Shown here one piece after another: positions 25,851 to 33,977 of a DNA stretch of 64,000 bases (positions are counted from its first letter, which is position 1; each line of letters begins with the position of its first letter). Where the stretch lies: assembly GCA_004557735.1 (NCBI GenBank), contig SFFV01000001.1, positions 62,001 through 126,000 on the forward strand, read 5' to 3'. A program made the position numbers and the translations under genes. This DNA comes from Clostridiales bacterium. Its GTDB lineage: Bacteria; Bacillota; Clostridia; Oscillospirales; Oscillospiraceae. Under the pieces are notes generated by a model. That model saw nothing but the letters and a program-made list of their open reading frames with translations, ran no database searches and had not been told where the DNA came from.

Positions 25851-25879
25851 TTGCTACACGGACAAAAATAGGATATAAT
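25851..25879 (+). promoter_or_regulatory. Promoter of yihY; predicts a leaderless mRNA
   Basis: TTGCTA (25851-25856), 17-base spacer, consensus TATAAT (25874-25879). Only 7 bases separate the -10 box from the ATG at 25887, so transcription should begin at or next to the start codon. Confidence 0.75.
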
Positions 25880-25886
25880 CCGCCGT

Positions 25887-26756
25887 ATGAAAAGGATTCG
25901 GAAACTAATTGAAAATTTTCGGCACATTTCGGACTACATGGGCCGGCGGCAGATCGCTACGATCGCCGCCGCAACGGCGTTCTGGTTTTTCCTTTCCATC
26001 GTGCCCATTGTCATTTTGTGCGTGTCCGTTCTGCCTTATACGTCCATCACCGAGGAGCAGCTCCTGGCAGTTGCCGCGCCCGTGCTGCCGGACTCGATGA
26101 AGCAGCTCATCCGCGTCATCGTCTCGGACGTTTACAGCAGCGGCGTCGGCGTTTTGAGCGTCTCCATCGTGGCGACGGTCTGGTCGTCCGCGATGGGGTT
26201 TGCCTCGCTCATACGCGGTCTGGAGGATATCTACGAGCAGCCGCGCCGCGCCGGATTTCTGATGCGCCGGGCCCGCGGCATCATCTATACGCTCGGGATG
26301 CTGCTCATGATGATCCTGTCGATCGTTCTCGGCGGCTTCGGCCGGCAGATCAAGGCGCTGGCGGAAAAATATCTGCCCGGCACACAGCCGTTCTTCTCGT
26401 TTCTGCTGCACTTCCGGTTCGTTGTTGTCATTGCCGTGCTGACGCTCTTCTTCGCCGCCATTTTCCGCTGGAGCACCGGGCTCCGCCCGCGTTTCGGCGA
26501 GGTTCTCCCCGGCGCGCTGACCGCCGCGGTCGGCTGGTCGATCTTTTCGTGGGCTTTTTCCACATGGGTCTCCGTCACAGGGAGCTACGGCACGTACGGC
26601 AGTCTTGTTACGGTCGTCGTTGTGATGCTCTGGCTCTATTACTGCCAGTATATCCTGCTTTTGAGCGCGTGCCTGAACCGCGCTCTGCCAAAGTTCCGCC
26701 GCCGCGGGGAACCGGAGCCGGGATCCGGATCCGGCCCGAAACCGGACAAAGAATAA
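25887..26756 (+). CDS. YihY/BrkB-family membrane protein
   Basis: A 289-residue integral membrane protein with about six transmembrane segments and the family core AATAFWFFLSIVPI, PGALTAAVGWSIFSWAFS and GSYGTYGSLVTVVVVMLWLYY. The C-terminus is a charged Pro/Gly/Ser tail. Family members were once called RNase BN and are of uncertain transport function. There is no ribosome site before the ATG, in line with the leaderless promoter. Confidence 0.9.
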   Translation: MKRIRKLIENFRHISDYMGRRQIATIAAATAFWFFLSIVPIVILCVSVLPYTSITEEQLLAVAAPVLPDSMKQLIRVIVSDVYSSGVGVLSVSIVATVWSSAMGFASLIRGLEDIYEQPRRAGFLMRRARGIIYTLGMLLMMILSIVLGGFGRQIKALAEKYLPGTQPFFSFLLHFRFVVVIAVLTLFFAAIFRWSTGLRPRFGEVLPGALTAAVGWSIFSWAFSTWVSVTGSYGTYGSLVTVVVVMLWLYYCQYILLLSACLNRALPKFRRRGEPEPGSGSGPKPDKE

Positions 26757-26767
26757 AAACGACGAAA

Positions 26768-26809
26768 AGATCCGTATGCTTTCAAACGAAGCATACGGAT
26801 CTTTTTTTC
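26768..26809 (+). terminator. Terminator of yihY
   Basis: Perfect 14-bp stem AGATCCGTATGCTT / AAGCATACGGATCT (26768-26781, 26789-26802) followed by a T-run. Confidence 0.92.
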
Positions 26810-26818
26810 TGCTGCGTT

Positions 26819-29146
26819 TTACCGCATCGCTCCGGACGCGCCGAGCCGGCCGGATATCCACGAAAGGAGCGCCGCAGCAAGGGCGGCGATGGCCGCTGTC
26901 TGCCACGGGAGCAAGAGCGCCGCGCCGCCGAGCGCGCCGGGCGCAAGAGAGATCGCCAGAGCGATCCCGGCGCCGATCACACCGCCGAAAAGTCCCAGCA
27001 GCAGGCTTTCCGCGCCGATCACGCTCTGCGGGGCCGAGAGACCCAGCGCGCGGAGCATCCGAAGCTCGCTCCGGCGCCCCGCCGCGGCCAGCGCCGAGAC
27101 GAGCGCGGAAAACGCCGCGGCGAGGACCGCCGCGAGAACCGTGCCGAGCCGGTCGGTCTTCGACGAGCTTTCCAGAAGCGAGAGTCCCGGCTGCACAAGA
27201 CCGGCGGCCGCATCGGTATAGACGACGGTTTCCGCATACCCGCGCAGCACCGCGCCGAGCGTTTCGCGCGCCGCGAAGCTGTCCGCATAGAGCCGCAGCT
27301 GCGTCACGGTCTGCGCCGCCTCCGCGCCGAATGCGCGCAGATTTCCCTCAAGCGAGCCGGATGAGATGCCGGAAGAGATGTACCGGGCAAAGGCGTTTTT
27401 CAGCGATTCGCCGGAGAGCGCGGCAATCGTCTGGAGAAGAGCGTCCTGCGCCCGCTCGGTTTCCACCGCCGTTCCGGTGAGCTCGGAGACCATGGCCGCC
27501 TGCTGCGCCGGCGTCTGTCCGACGGCGAAGCCGCGCAGCGCGGCGCGCTGTCCGGCCTCATCCTGCGCATATATCCCCTCGGTATCAAACGGCAGTCCGG
27601 TCAGAACGTCCGTATCGGGCAAGGCCGTCTGCGCTTTTACGATATCGCTGCCGAGCACGGTTTCCACCGTCCACGTCATAAGCTCCGGAAGATAGGCGGC
27701 GCCGCCGGTCAGGCTCTCGCCGGGAGCCTCCCCCGCCGGGCGCAGAATGCCGACAATGTTCAGCCGCTGTGAGGAGGCGATCTTTGCCGTAAGGTACGCC
27801 GCGTCTCCGCCCATATATCCCCAGGTGCCGTCCACATTGCGAACATACTCGTCTGTCGGCAGCAGCACGCGGAAGGAAAGGCGGAGAAGCTCTGTGTAGC
27901 TGATGTTTGCGTTCGTTTCCGGGTCAAGACCGAGCGACCGGAGGCAGCTCTCGTCCACCTTGCCCCGCGCGTCAAGCAGCACCGCCGCCTCGTCGTATCG
28001 CTCCGGCCAGCGGCCGGAAACAAGCGTATAGCGCATCTGCCGCAGATCCTCCCCTTCCGGGAGAAGGGTCCAGAGCGTGTCGTTCTCTTCGCTGTTGAGC
28101 GCTTCGGCTCCGGCGGCGGAGGCGTCGCCGCTGTAGATGCGCGGCGTGATGGCGTAGCGGCGCTGCACGGAGATCGTTCTCTCGTCCGTGTGGCCGTCGA
28201 GCCAGTCGCCAAGTGCGCCGAGATCGCCGGATGGGACGCTGGCGCTGTCCAGCGTCACCGGATAGGCCGAGAGTACCGCCGCTTCAGCGCTCTTTGCACT
28301 CTGCTCCCCGCCGGAAAACGCGGCAAACAAAAGGAGCCACAGCAGTACGGCGAGCATCGGTGCGAGCAGCCGCGGCAGAGCGCGGCTCCTTTTCTTTTTC
28401 AAATTGGCAAGCGCCATGCGCAGCCGGGCGCCGCCGCCCGCTCCGGCAACGGGCGGGAGCGGCGCGCCGGTCTCGGTGGCGTCGGCGTCCGTGTCGGAGG
28501 CGATCTGCCCGCCCTCCAGCGTTATGACGCGCGCATTTTCGCCGAACGGTTCGGCATTGCGCGCCGCGGCGATGACGAGCTGACCGGCGGACGCTTCGCC
28601 GAGGAGCGAGAGTACCGGCGCCGCGCTCTCCGCGCCGAGACCGTCTGCGGGCTCGTCCAGAAGCAGCACGCGGCTTTTGCGCGCGAGCGCGCAGGCGAGC
28701 GCGCCGAGACGCCGCTCCTCCCCGGAGAGGCGGTCCGGAAATATGTCCGCTGCGCTCTCAAGGCCGAGCAGCGCGAGCGCTTCCCGGGCGTTTTCCCGCG
28801 CGTCCCGGCGGGAGAAGCCCGCGAGCACCGCGGCTTGCTCCGCGTTTTCCGAAAGCGTGAGATCCGCAAAGAGAAGCGCTTCGTCCGCGGCGGCGCATTC
28901 GCGCCGCCACGCGCTGCGCCGGGACTCGCTCCAGCGCGCCGTGTTCTCGCCGCCGATGAATATCTCGCCGCGGGACGGTATCTCCGTCATGGCCAGAAGG
29001 CGCAGAAGCGCCGTTTTCCCGCTGCCGGACGCGCCGGTGAGCACCACGAGGCCGGTATCCGGCAGCGTGAGATTCAGGCAGCGCAGCGCATGCACGCTCT
29101 TTTTCCCGGCGGAGGATTCCAGCGCGGCGTTTTTCAGTTGGATCAT
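26819..29146 (-). CDS. ABC transporter ATPase fused to an FtsX/MacB-like permease
   Basis: A 775-residue single-chain transporter. The N-terminal ATPase (about 1-215) has Walker A GASGSGKTALL, signature LSGEE and Walker B LLLDEP, but the position expected to hold the H-loop histidine reads IAAARN. One transmembrane segment follows (about 258-280), then a large extracytoplasmic domain (about 285-640) and a C-terminal three-helix FtsX domain. This is the MacB/LolE-type mechanotransmission layout. The start MIQLKNA was chosen as the usual ABC N-terminus; MGLS four codons earlier is possible. No partner protein is adjacent. Confidence 0.82.
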   Translation of the reverse strand: MIQLKNAALESSAGKKSVHALRCLNLTLPDTGLVVLTGASGSGKTALLRLLAMTEIPSRGEIFIGGENTARWSESRRSAWRRECAAADEALLFADLTLSENAEQAAVLAGFSRRDARENAREALALLGLESAADIFPDRLSGEERRLGALACALARKSRVLLLDEPADGLGAESAAPVLSLLGEASAGQLVIAAARNAEPFGENARVITLEGGQIASDTDADATETGAPLPPVAGAGGGARLRMALANLKKKRSRALPRLLAPMLAVLLWLLLFAAFSGGEQSAKSAEAAVLSAYPVTLDSASVPSGDLGALGDWLDGHTDERTISVQRRYAITPRIYSGDASAAGAEALNSEENDTLWTLLPEGEDLRQMRYTLVSGRWPERYDEAAVLLDARGKVDESCLRSLGLDPETNANISYTELLRLSFRVLLPTDEYVRNVDGTWGYMGGDAAYLTAKIASSQRLNIVGILRPAGEAPGESLTGGAAYLPELMTWTVETVLGSDIVKAQTALPDTDVLTGLPFDTEGIYAQDEAGQRAALRGFAVGQTPAQQAAMVSELTGTAVETERAQDALLQTIAALSGESLKNAFARYISSGISSGSLEGNLRAFGAEAAQTVTQLRLYADSFAARETLGAVLRGYAETVVYTDAAAGLVQPGLSLLESSSKTDRLGTVLAAVLAAAFSALVSALAAAGRRSELRMLRALGLSAPQSVIGAESLLLGLFGGVIGAGIALAISLAPGALGGAALLLPWQTAAIAALAAALLSWISGRLGASGAMR

Positions 29147-29180
29147 AGAAAGGCCCATCCTTTCCCTTTTATACAGAACA

Positions 29181-29209
29181 ATTATACCTTTTGCATAAAG
29201 CACGGTCAA
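29181..29209 (-). promoter_or_regulatory. Promoter of the ABC-FtsX gene
   Basis: Minus strand TTGACC (29209-29204), 17-base spacer, TATAAT (29186-29181). Confidence 0.8.
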
Positions 29210-29280
29210 GTCTCCGGTGCAATTCGTCAAAGTTGCGCTTGCAATTTCGTTTTCCGCGCGGTATGATGTTTTTACAGAAC

Positions 29281-29371
29281 AGGGGTGCTGGGTCTTCCCG
29301 GCTGAGACGGCGTGAATCGAAGCGCCGGTACCCTTTAACCTGATCCGGGTAATGCCGGCGGAGGGAGTGCC
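29281..29371 (+). ncRNA. TPP (thi-box) riboswitch
   Basis: The conserved thi-box elements occur in order: GGGGTGC, CTGAGA, ACCCTTTAACCTGATCC, GGGTAATGCCGGCG and GGAG, closing with a 3' P1 strand. It lies 69 bases upstream of thiT, the thiamine ECF transporter subunit. TPP binding should switch thiT off through the terminator at 29390. Confidence 0.93.
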
Positions 29372-29389
29372 TATTCGGTATTTGTTCTT

Positions 29390-29423
29390 CAGCCACGTCC
29401 GGGATCGGGTGGCTGATTTTTTT
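29390..29423 (+). terminator. Riboswitch-controlled terminator
   Basis: CAGCCAC (29390-29396) pairs with GTGGCTG (29409-29415), followed by seven T. It is the probable expression platform of the TPP riboswitch and lies just before the thiT ribosome site. Confidence 0.75.
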
Positions 29424-29439
29424 ATTGGAGGGCTTTTTT

Positions 29440-29976
29440 ATGAAAAGCAAACAGACCACCCGCATACTTTGCGAGGGAGCGATCATGGTCGCCATGGCGG
29501 TTGTGCTCAACTTCCTCAAGTTCGATCTGTTCGCGCAGGGCGGATCGATGAACCTGCTCTTCATTCCTCTGATGGTGTTCGCGCTGCGGCGCGGCCCGGT
29601 CTGGGGCATGGGCGCGGGTCTTGTTTTCGGCGTTCTCAAGGCCGTCATCGGCGGCGGCATCGCTTACGGCTGGCAGTCGCTCCTGCTCGACTACGCGCTG
29701 GCCTATGCGCTTACCGGTCTCGCCGGTCTTACGCCGAAGAAGCCGGTGCTCGGCACCGTCATCGGCGCGCTCGGCGCGCTTGCCTCCTTCGTCCTCAGCG
29801 GCGTGATCGTCTGGGGCATGTACATGCCGGATGTGTTCCTCGGCATGGCAATGAAGAACGTGTGGGTCTACTCGTTCATTTATAACTTCATCTACACCGC
29901 CTTCAACTGGCTCATCGCGGCGATCGTCATCTATTTCCTTTCCAAAAAGACGAAGCTCCTTCAGCCGGAAAAATAA
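29440..29976 (+). CDS. thiT: Thiamine ECF transporter substrate-binding subunit
   Basis: A 178-residue hydrophobic S-component with six membrane segments. It carries the ThiT/YuaJ family features: ILCEGAIMVAMAVVL, the acidic and Trp-rich thiamine-binding helices (YGWQSLLLDYALAYALTGLAG) and ALASFVLSGVIVWGMY. It needs the shared EcfA/EcfT module, which is not in this window. The ATG follows GGAGG; the frame is open 5 codons earlier from a TTG inside the ribosome site. Regulated by the TPP riboswitch upstream. Confidence 0.95.
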   Translation: MKSKQTTRILCEGAIMVAMAVVLNFLKFDLFAQGGSMNLLFIPLMVFALRRGPVWGMGAGLVFGVLKAVIGGGIAYGWQSLLLDYALAYALTGLAGLTPKKPVLGTVIGALGALASFVLSGVIVWGMYMPDVFLGMAMKNVWVYSFIYNFIYTAFNWLIAAIVIYFLSKKTKLLQPEK

Positions 29977-30003
29977 TTCATACACATCTCTTCTTTTTTT
30001 CTG

Positions 30004-30042
30004 CGGCCGCCCCTCCGAAAGAACCGGAGGGGCGGTTTTTTC
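30004..30042 (+). terminator. Terminator of thiT
   Basis: 10-bp stem CCGCCCCTCC / GGAGGGGCGG (30007-30016, 30026-30035) followed by six T. Confidence 0.9.
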
Positions 30043-30086
30043 GTCTGTATTTGTAGAAGTCGTTTATGAATTATGGATTAAGGAAC

Positions 30087-30116
30087 TTGTCAAAAGACGG
30101 CTTTCTGGTGTATACT
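30087..30116 (+). promoter_or_regulatory. Promoter of the surface-glycosylation cluster
   Basis: TTGTCA (30087-30092), 18-base spacer, TATACT (30111-30116), 42 bases before the first gene. Confidence 0.65.
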
Positions 30117-30157
30117 AATCTGGTATCTTTATTACTGTTGAGAGCGAGGATAAAACC

Positions 30158-31234
30158 ATGCGTGAACGCAGCGCAGCCGGCGGGATTTTCCGCGTCATAG
30201 GACGCATTCTGTTGATCCTGCTGGTCACCATACTGCTGTTTGCCGTTTTCCTGCTGGGCGTGATGGGCGTGCTGATCCACGGCCCTTCGGCTGAAGCAGA
30301 ACGGCTTTTCGTGCTGTCCGCCAATGAGACGAGCGCGCTGAAATTCCTGCCGCATATCTATCTCTCCGATGCGCAGGTGGACGCGATTCTGCATCCGGTC
30401 AGCGCCTCTGCGGACGATGAGACCGTGCCGGACGACGGTTTTGTCGAGCTGCCCTACGAGGACGGCCGCGCAGTCGAGGAGGAAAACCCCAATGCCGGTC
30501 AGGTCGTCGTAGTGGAGCCGTCGGACAGCACTGCGCAGAGCGGCGAGTGGCTCGAAGTCGTGGACATCAAGGGCTCGACTTTCAAAGGAAAGCTCATGAT
30601 CATCCGCGATCCCTCGAAAGTCGTCGTCGGTACGCTGGACGCTTACGGCGCGAACTACCACGGACTGTATCTTTACGAGTTTATCGAAAAGTACAACGCC
30701 ATCGGCGGTACGAATGCCGGCGGCTTCTACGATCCGGGCGGAGGCGGCAACGGCGGCATTCCCGACGGTCTCGTCATGCGCGATGGCGCCATCGCCTACG
30801 GCAACCCCGGCACATGGTATCTCAACGTTGTCGGCTTTGACGCCAACAATATCCTCCATGTCGGCGATATGTCCGGCCAGCAGGCGCTCGATCTCGGGCT
30901 GATGAGCGCAGTCAGTTTCACCCCCGGTCCGGTGCTCGTGAAGGACGGCGAGCTGCAGACCAATCTCGGCGGCGGCATGAACCCGCGCACATGCATCGGC
31001 CAATGCTCGGACGGGACCATTCTCCTGATGGTCATCGAGGGCCGCAAGCCCGACAGCATGGGCGCGACATACGACGATATTGCCAGGATCATGTATGACC
31101 GCGGCGCCGTCAACGCCGCCAATCTGGACGGCGGCTCGTCCTCGCTCATGTACTACAACGGCGAGCAGATCACCCGCGGCTCGAACATCATCGGCATGCG
31201 CCAGATGTCCACCGCCATTCTCGTTTTGAATTGA
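30158..31234 (+). CDS. Phosphodiester glycosidase-like (NAGPA/DUF2233) exported protein
   Basis: A 358-residue protein with an uncleaved N-terminal membrane anchor (about residues 12-39), a variable acidic linker (about 75-125) and a NAGPA domain to the end. Family motifs are GGTNAGGFYDPGG, GMNPRTCIGQCSDG and NLDGGSSSLMYYNG. The family removes N-acetylglucosamine or similar sugars from phosphodiesters and is often found in exopolysaccharide or teichoic acid clusters. It begins a four-gene plus-strand cluster with a GT2 and a GtrA protein. Substrate unknown. Confidence 0.87.
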   Translation: MRERSAAGGIFRVIGRILLILLVTILLFAVFLLGVMGVLIHGPSAEAERLFVLSANETSALKFLPHIYLSDAQVDAILHPVSASADDETVPDDGFVELPYEDGRAVEEENPNAGQVVVVEPSDSTAQSGEWLEVVDIKGSTFKGKLMIIRDPSKVVVGTLDAYGANYHGLYLYEFIEKYNAIGGTNAGGFYDPGGGGNGGIPDGLVMRDGAIAYGNPGTWYLNVVGFDANNILHVGDMSGQQALDLGLMSAVSFTPGPVLVKDGELQTNLGGGMNPRTCIGQCSDGTILLMVIEGRKPDSMGATYDDIARIMYDRGAVNAANLDGGSSSLMYYNGEQITRGSNIIGMRQMSTAILVLN

Positions 31235-31243
31235 GGGCAGCGT

Positions 31244-32797
31244 ATGGGAAAGCATGAAAAACCTGTATCCGGCGTGAGCCGGAAGAGCGAAGCGCGTCTG
31301 CCGCGCGCCGAGCGCACTCCCTCCGTCCGCGAGGAGGAGCTGCTTTTTGATATCCCGGAGACGGCCGAGCGCGTGATCACTCCCGCGCCGGAGACACTGC
31401 CGGAAGAGACCGCGCCGTTTTCGGACGAGCTGCCGGAAGAGGCTGCCGCGCCCGTTCCGGAGGAGAGCTTTGAAGCGCCCGCCCCCATCCGGAGGGCGGC
31501 GTCCCCGGCGCGGAAGGAAGCCCCGGCGCGCCGCGAACGCGCCGTTCGTGAAGAAAAGCCCGTGCGCCGGGAACGCTCCGCGAACGAAGAAGCCCCCGCG
31601 CGTCCCGCCCGCAGGGAGCCGCCCGCGCGCCGCGGGCAGTCCGCGCCGGAGGATGATATCGCCCCGGAAAAGAGAAAGAAAAAGAACAGCTTCCGCAAGG
31701 GACTGCTGACGTATGTCCTTGTCGTTGCGGTGATCTTCCTTGCCGCGCTCATCGTGCTTTGGATCGCGCTTGCGCGATTCCAGAAGAACAAGGACGCCGA
31801 AAACGCCGCCGAAGCCGAGCAGAACGCCATCGTATTGCAGGAAAAGCAGCACGCCGAGGCCGTGCGTCAGGCGCCGCAGCGCGCGTTTGAAGCGTGGCTC
31901 GCCTCGTATACCGCCGACGACTGGACGAATCTCTGGTATGAGAAGCGTCCGGAGAACATCGACGGCCGCGACCGCGTGCGCGCCTATATGGAAGAGCGCT
32001 TCGGCGGCAGCAGCGTGCAGGCGTTCCGCTCTCTGGACTATACCGACGAAGCGCCCGCCTATGTTCTCAAAGACGGCGACGAAGCGCTTGCCCGCATCAC
32101 GCTCTCCGGCAGCGACGTAAACTGGACGGTATCCAACGTGGAGCTTGAGCTGGAGGGGACGAAGTCCGCCTCGGTCGAGGTCGCCGTCGGCAGCAAGGTG
32201 TTCTGCAACGGCATCGAGCTTGGCAGCGAGTACGCCGGGGAAACGCAGAACAACTTCTCCTATGAGCCGCTCAAGGATAAGCTCATCAACCCCGTTTCGT
32301 GGACGACGTACAAGGTGGACGGACTCCTGATCGATCCGGAGCTGACCGCCGAGCCGCCCGAGGGGTGCAGCGTCACAAAGACCGCCGAGGGCGATTTCAT
32401 GCTCTGTCTTGACGGGGCGGATGCCGAAAAATACACCACGCGCGCGGTGAGCTTTGTGAAGGCGTATCTCAACTACTATATGAACGGCTACAACGGTACA
32501 TGGGGCAACCTGTACGCCGCGCTCGCCTATCTCACACCCGGCACGCAGGCCTACACCGATCTGCAGGACACTTACAACGGCGTTGTATGGAACACGGCCT
32601 ACGGCAACATCGATGTTTCCGACACCACCGCATCGGGCGTTGTGATCTGGGCGGATAACTGCTACAGCGTGGATGTGACCTATGATGCCAACTGCACGCA
32701 CAACGGCCAGGCCATCGACTATGCCGACGCCACCATGCGTATCTATTTCCTGCAGACCGACGCCGGTTTTGTCATCAGCAACTACGAAACTCTCTGA
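31244..32797 (+). CDS. Membrane-anchored protein of unknown function, disordered N-terminus and extracellular domains
   Basis: I do not recognise a named family for this 517-residue protein. Residues 1-148 are an unusually charged Arg/Glu/Pro/Ala-rich stretch, predicted disordered and cytoplasmic. A single transmembrane segment follows (about 153-177), then a coiled-coil-like section rich in Glu/Gln/Ala (about 180-205) and an extracellular region of 310 residues. The latter has an NTF2-like look near 207-270 (AFEAWLASYTADDWTNLW) and ends in an Asn/Tyr-rich beta-type domain. The layout recalls TcaA/YvbJ-type envelope proteins. It lies 9 bases after the NAGPA gene and 21 before the GT2 gene, so it is very probably co-expressed with them. 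Confidence 0.75.
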   Translation: MGKHEKPVSGVSRKSEARLPRAERTPSVREEELLFDIPETAERVITPAPETLPEETAPFSDELPEEAAAPVPEESFEAPAPIRRAASPARKEAPARRERAVREEKPVRRERSANEEAPARPARREPPARRGQSAPEDDIAPEKRKKKNSFRKGLLTYVLVVAVIFLAALIVLWIALARFQKNKDAENAAEAEQNAIVLQEKQHAEAVRQAPQRAFEAWLASYTADDWTNLWYEKRPENIDGRDRVRAYMEERFGGSSVQAFRSLDYTDEAPAYVLKDGDEALARITLSGSDVNWTVSNVELELEGTKSASVEVAVGSKVFCNGIELGSEYAGETQNNFSYEPLKDKLINPVSWTTYKVDGLLIDPELTAEPPEGCSVTKTAEGDFMLCLDGADAEKYTTRAVSFVKAYLNYYMNGYNGTWGNLYAALAYLTPGTQAYTDLQDTYNGVVWNTAYGNIDVSDTTASGVVIWADNCYSVDVTYDANCTHNGQAIDYADATMRIYFLQTDAGFVISNYETL

Positions 32798-32818
32798 TAA
32801 AGGCAGGATACAAGCGAA

Positions 32819-33526
32819 ATGAAAGTTACCGCTGTCGTCCCCTCCTATGAGCCGGACGAAAAGCTCATTCAGGTCGTAGACGGTCTGCTTGCTGCGGGCT
32901 TTGACGATATTGTTGTCGTCAACGACGGCAGCCACGAAGGGCATCTCCAGCCCTTCGCGGAAGCCGCCTCCCGCCCGGGCGTCACCGTGCTGACGCATGA
33001 GGTGAACCGCGGCAAGGGCCGCGCCATGAAAACGGCGTTTGCCTGGTGCGTGGAAAACCGCCCGGACATCGACGGCGTCGTTGTCGTGGACGGCGACAAC
33101 CAGCACCGTCCCAAGGACGCCATGGCCGTTGCCGAGGCGATGTGCCGCGAGCCGGACAAGCTCTGGCTCGGCGTGCGGGATTTCTCACTCAAACAGGTCC
33201 CGCTGCGCAGCAAGCTCGGCAACAAGATCACGCGCAGCTTTATGAAGCTCGCCTGCGGCGTCGGCGTGACCGACACGCAGACGGGACTGCGCGCCATCGC
33301 CCGCCGCCATCTGCCGCTGATGTGCTCTATTGGCGGCGAGCGGTACGAATACGAAACGCAGATGCTCCTCTCGCTCAAGGGCGCGGGACTCGGTGTCGGC
33401 GAGGTCGTGATCGATACCGTGTACATCGACGAGAACCAGACCAGCCACTTCAACACTGTGAAGGACTCCTGGCGGATCTACAGACTCATTTTCCGTCACA
33501 TTTTCCACGGGGATAAAAAGGAGTAA
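32819..33526 (+). CDS. Family 2 glycosyltransferase (dolichyl/polyprenyl-phosphate mannose synthase-like)
   Basis: A 235-residue GT-A enzyme: MKVTAVVPSYEPDEKLIQVV, nucleotide-binding VVVNDGS (about 34-40) and the metal-binding VVVDGDNQH (about 90-98). It lacks a C-terminal membrane anchor, as in DPM1-type enzymes, and is followed by a GtrA protein. Together such pairs usually charge undecaprenyl phosphate with a sugar and flip it for decoration of surface polymers. Donor and acceptor are not evident. Confidence 0.92.
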   Translation: MKVTAVVPSYEPDEKLIQVVDGLLAAGFDDIVVVNDGSHEGHLQPFAEAASRPGVTVLTHEVNRGKGRAMKTAFAWCVENRPDIDGVVVVDGDNQHRPKDAMAVAEAMCREPDKLWLGVRDFSLKQVPLRSKLGNKITRSFMKLACGVGVTDTQTGLRAIARRHLPLMCSIGGERYEYETQMLLSLKGAGLGVGEVVIDTVYIDENQTSHFNTVKDSWRIYRLIFRHIFHGDKKE

Positions 33527-33533
33527 AGCCGCT

Positions 33534-33941
33534 TTGAAATCGTTTCTCCGCTTTTCCGGCAGCAGCGCCGTGTGCTTCCTGCTGGATTATGGGCTTTTTA
33601 CGCTGCTCAACTCCGTGCTTCTCATTTCCCTGCCGGACGGCGCGCGGGAGCTGTGCGCGACGTACGGCGCGCGCGTCGTTTCCGCCGCGACCAACTTTCT
33701 CCTCAACCGCCTGCTTGTGTTCCATGACAAGAACGCGGCGGGGCGCTCGATCTGGCGGTATGCCGTGCTGGCCGTTGTGCAGGCGGGCCTCTCCGCGGTG
33801 CTTGTTTCGGTATTGCAGGATCTCACGCACGCGACGAACCTGCTGGAAACGGTCATCAAGCTCCCGGTGGATGGCGCGCTCTTTCTCGCAAGCTACCAGA
33901 TCCAGAAGCGATGGGTTTTCCGGAAGGACAAGGACGTATAA
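33534..33941 (+). CDS. GtrA-family membrane protein
   Basis: A 135-residue protein with four transmembrane segments and the GtrA signature (FLRFSGSSAVCFLLDYGLF at the start, SAATNFLLNRLLVF in the middle, YQIQKRWVF near the end). Members are thought to flip polyprenyl-phosphate-linked sugars. The start codon is TTG with AAGGAG 9 bases upstream, which overlaps the end of the GT2 gene. Last gene of the surface cluster. Confidence 0.92.
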   Translation: MKSFLRFSGSSAVCFLLDYGLFTLLNSVLLISLPDGARELCATYGARVVSAATNFLLNRLLVFHDKNAAGRSIWRYAVLAVVQAGLSAVLVSVLQDLTHATNLLETVIKLPVDGALFLASYQIQKRWVFRKDKDV

Positions 33942-33977
33942 AAATTCCGTATGTCAGCGACATACGGAATTTTTTAT
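33942..33977. terminator. Terminator between the GtrA and ADP-ribosylglycohydrolase genes
   Basis: Perfect 13-bp stem AATTCCGTATGTC / GACATACGGAATT (33943-33955, 33959-33971), followed by T-runs on both strands; shared by the converging genes. Confidence 0.9.

Noticed and set aside
30071-33106. 1011-codon open frame on the minus strand
   Set aside because: It overlaps the NAGPA, unknown surface and GT2 genes in antisense and shows no domain; the plus-strand genes have promoters and ribosome sites.
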